DNA from: an uncultured Labedella sp.
GTDB lineage: Bacteria > Actinomycetota > Actinomycetes > Actinomycetales > Microbacteriaceae
Direction of reading: 5' to 3'
Assembly (NCBI GenBank): GCA_934636065.1
Contig: CAKTZW010000071.1
Span: forward strand, 1-7,816
Length of the DNA stretch: 7,816 nt
Both the position numbers and the translations under genes were made by a program. Below the pieces are notes generated by a model. The model was not told the origin of the DNA and searched no databases. It saw nothing but the letters and a program-made list of their open reading frames with translations. The stretch's first letter is position 1, and the number at the start of each line of letters is the position of its first letter. Shown here piece by piece: positions 6,627 to 7,816 of this stretch.

Positions 6627-7628
6627 TCATGAGATTCCTTTCGTGAAGACGGGCAGAGGGCGAGTGCGGGAGGCGCGCAGACCGTGACGAGCGAGGGCTC
6701 GCACCAGGATGTGGCCGTCGACGATGTCGTCCCACGTCCAGCGCACGACATCATGGGCGCGCGCCCGCAGGTCGTCCTCGCGGCGCTTCTCGGCCCAGAC
6801 GACACGGTCGGCCGAATCAGCCGCAAAGAAGCGATCCCGCGAGTACTTGAGACGACCGTCGAACTCACCGACGAGTGCGCCGTCGCGCCAGGCGAAGTCC
6901 ACGCGGTAGCGGCGACCCGACGCCCCCGCCATGGGGACCTGCAGATCGGGAAGGGACACTCCCCACGCGTGCATCTGAACCCGACTGAGCGATTCGCCGA
7001 TGCTCTCCGCGCGACCATCGGCGAATTCGAGGGCGACGCGGGCTCGCTTCGTCCCCGGTGCGCGCTCGAGCCCCTTCAGTCGGTCAAAGAGCTCACCCCG
7101 GGCGATGCGCGGGCGCGAGCTGTCCCATCGGGGTCGTGAGTCGGTATCTTCCACCTCGATGGCGGCGTCCAACACGACGACCGCTTCCGCGAACGACCCG
7201 GTGCGCGCGATATCCACGAGGGTGCGGCCGACGGACGTGACGGACAACACGTTCACCTCGCCGACATCGTCGGGACGCAGGTCGACGTGATGCCACGCGA
7301 TGCCGGACCTGCTGCGCCGCCGAGAAGACGGAGAGGTCGTCGCGTGCACGAGGAGCGGGGGCGCTCCGAGCTGCGGAAGCCCGAGCAGCGCAGCCGCCGA
7401 CTGGTGAGAAAAGACCACTCCGGCCTGTCTGATCGCCGCCGCAGCGTGGATCCGAGCGAGGTACCGCGTGACGTCGTCGGCACGCTCCCACGCTGCCGTC
7501 TCGACATACACGCCGCGACGGATCCGGGTCTCGCCGACCGTGTCGGATGGCCGGCGCTGTCGCCCCAGAGCGCGATGATCCCTCGAGGAGATGAGAGGCA
7601 CGGCCGCCGCTGGATCAAGATCAGACAC
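6627..7628 (-). CDS. Two-domain protein: AbiEi-like N-terminal region plus DUF559/Vsr-like nuclease domain
   Basis: This predicted soluble protein has 333 residues. The N-terminal half resembles the AbiEi-type antitoxin/winged-helix proteins common in actinobacteria, with RIRRGVYV (35-42), [13 protein letters not shown] (73-85) and [14 protein letters not shown] (129-142). The C-terminal part (about 205-312) fits the DUF559/very-short-patch-repair endonuclease superfamily, a PD-(D/E)XK fold. It shows [10 protein letters not shown] (Glu208, Glu212), YRVDFAW (Asp244), GEFDGRLKY (Glu255, Asp257, Lys261), then [21 protein letters not shown]. The acidic and lysine positions look intact, so nuclease activity is possible but unproven. 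No toxin partner (AbiEii-like nucleotidyltransferase) lies next to it, so it is not a visible toxin-antitoxin pair. The start is a GTG at 7628; an in-frame stop lies about 20 bases upstream and the Shine-Dalgarno site is poor, so a later start such as the GTG at residue 10 is possible. Palindromic repeats flank it on both sides. Confidence 0.8.
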   Translation of the reverse strand: MSDLDPAAAVPLISSRDHRALGRQRRPSDTVGETRIRRGVYVETAAWERADDVTRYLARIHAAAAIRQAGVVFSHQSAAALLGLPQLGAPPLLVHATTSPSSRRRSRSGIAWHHVDLRPDDVGEVNVLSVTSVGRTLVDIARTGSFAEAVVVLDAAIEVEDTDSRPRWDSSRPRIARGELFDRLKGLERAPGTKRARVALEFADGRAESIGESLSRVQMHAWGVSLPDLQVPMAGASGRRYRVDFAWRDGALVGEFDGRLKYSRDRFFAADSADRVVWAEKRREDDLRARAHDVVRWTWDDIVDGHILVRALARHGLRASRTRPLPVFTKGIS

Positions 7629-7754
7629 ACCGAGAGCGTCTCGCCTTCACCCGCGTCGGCGGGCCGGACGGGCGCGGTTCGTGGACTCGTAGTCAGTCGC
7701 CACGAGGTGGACGACGGTCAGGTCCGCGTCGCCATGGCGGCTGAGCGACGCCGG
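7629..7754. other. Upstream region of the nuclease-like gene
   Basis: I see no gene here and no convincing -35/-10 pair on the minus strand. A weak AAGG lies about 15 bases before the GTG. GCCATGGC (about 7731-7738) is a short palindrome of no clear meaning. Confidence 0.4.
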
Positions 7755-7814
7755 GTAGTCACTTTGCGCGGATTGCAGCCGCTATAGGGGTCGCAAAGCG
7801 CTCAAAGTGGCTAC
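7755..7814. repeat. Palindromic repeat element, copy B
   Basis: The right arm (7792-7814) contains CAAAGCGCTCAAAGTGG, the exact complement of the core in the left arm of copy A; 20 bases are identical (7792-7811 against 6517-6536). The left arm (7755-7777), beginning GTAGTCACTTTGCGCG, matches the right arm inverted at about 18 of 23 positions, so this copy is more decayed. The loop is 14 bases. The element ends at the window edge and may continue. Confidence 0.75.
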
Positions 7815-7816
7815 TT

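Noticed and set aside
6627..7628. AbiEi/AbiEii toxin-antitoxin pair
   Set aside because: Only the AbiEi-like half is present, fused to a nuclease-like domain. No nucleotidyltransferase toxin gene is adjacent in the window.
6517..7814. Insertion sequence or CRISPR array formed by the repeats
   Set aside because: There are only two copies, each a palindrome, with no transposase, no target duplication that I can see and no regular spacers.

Overview
The window is GC-rich chromosomal DNA from an actinobacterium. The best guess is Microbacteriaceae, close to Microbacterium. This rests on the G/C-rich third codon positions, the rpsF-ssb-rpsR-rplI-dnaB gene order, a cysteine-free S18 protein and leaderless-style promoters. 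The genus is an inference from remembered family features, not from a search.

Left part (1-2505): a divergent pair for sugar uptake. On the minus strand, running off the left edge, is a lipoprotein sugar-binding protein of an ABC importer. On the plus strand is a LacI-family repressor. The 152-base gap between them holds a near-consensus promoter for the transporter (TTGACA, 17 bases, TACCTT). It also holds two almost identical 12-bp palindromic operators, GGAAGCGCTTCC and GGAAACGCTTCC, and a likely leaderless promoter for the repressor. One operator covers the transporter start site and the other covers the repressor's -35 region, so the repressor probably controls both genes.

Centre (2627-6327, minus strand): the conserved ribosome and replication block. 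In transcription order it reads rpsF (S6, GTG start), ssb, rpsR (S18), rplI (L9), a strong 17-bp terminator hairpin, a 637-base gap, then dnaB. The first four genes are tightly packed and look like one operon. The terminator and long gap imply that dnaB has its own promoter. The gap contains a locally AT-rich stretch with five same-strand DnaA-box-like 9-mers of the form TGTGNNNAA, including exact TGTGGATAA and TGTGGACAA. This is the most interesting signal in the window: DnaA may bind in front of the replicative helicase gene, or an origin-like or titration site may lie here. dnaB and lacI converge across a short gap with an inverted repeat.

Right part (6328-7816): the rpsF leader carries a plausible promoter, an inverted repeat in the promoter spacer and a 19-base inverted repeat that may be an S6:S18 autoregulatory hairpin. 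Beyond it lies a solitary minus-strand gene for a two-part protein. Its N-terminal half resembles the AbiEi-type antitoxin/winged-helix families and its C-terminal half looks like a DUF559/Vsr-type PD-(D/E)XK nuclease fold. The gene is bracketed by two copies of a palindromic repeat built on CCACTTTGAGCGCTTTG. No tRNA, rRNA, CRISPR array, transposase or prophage gene was seen.
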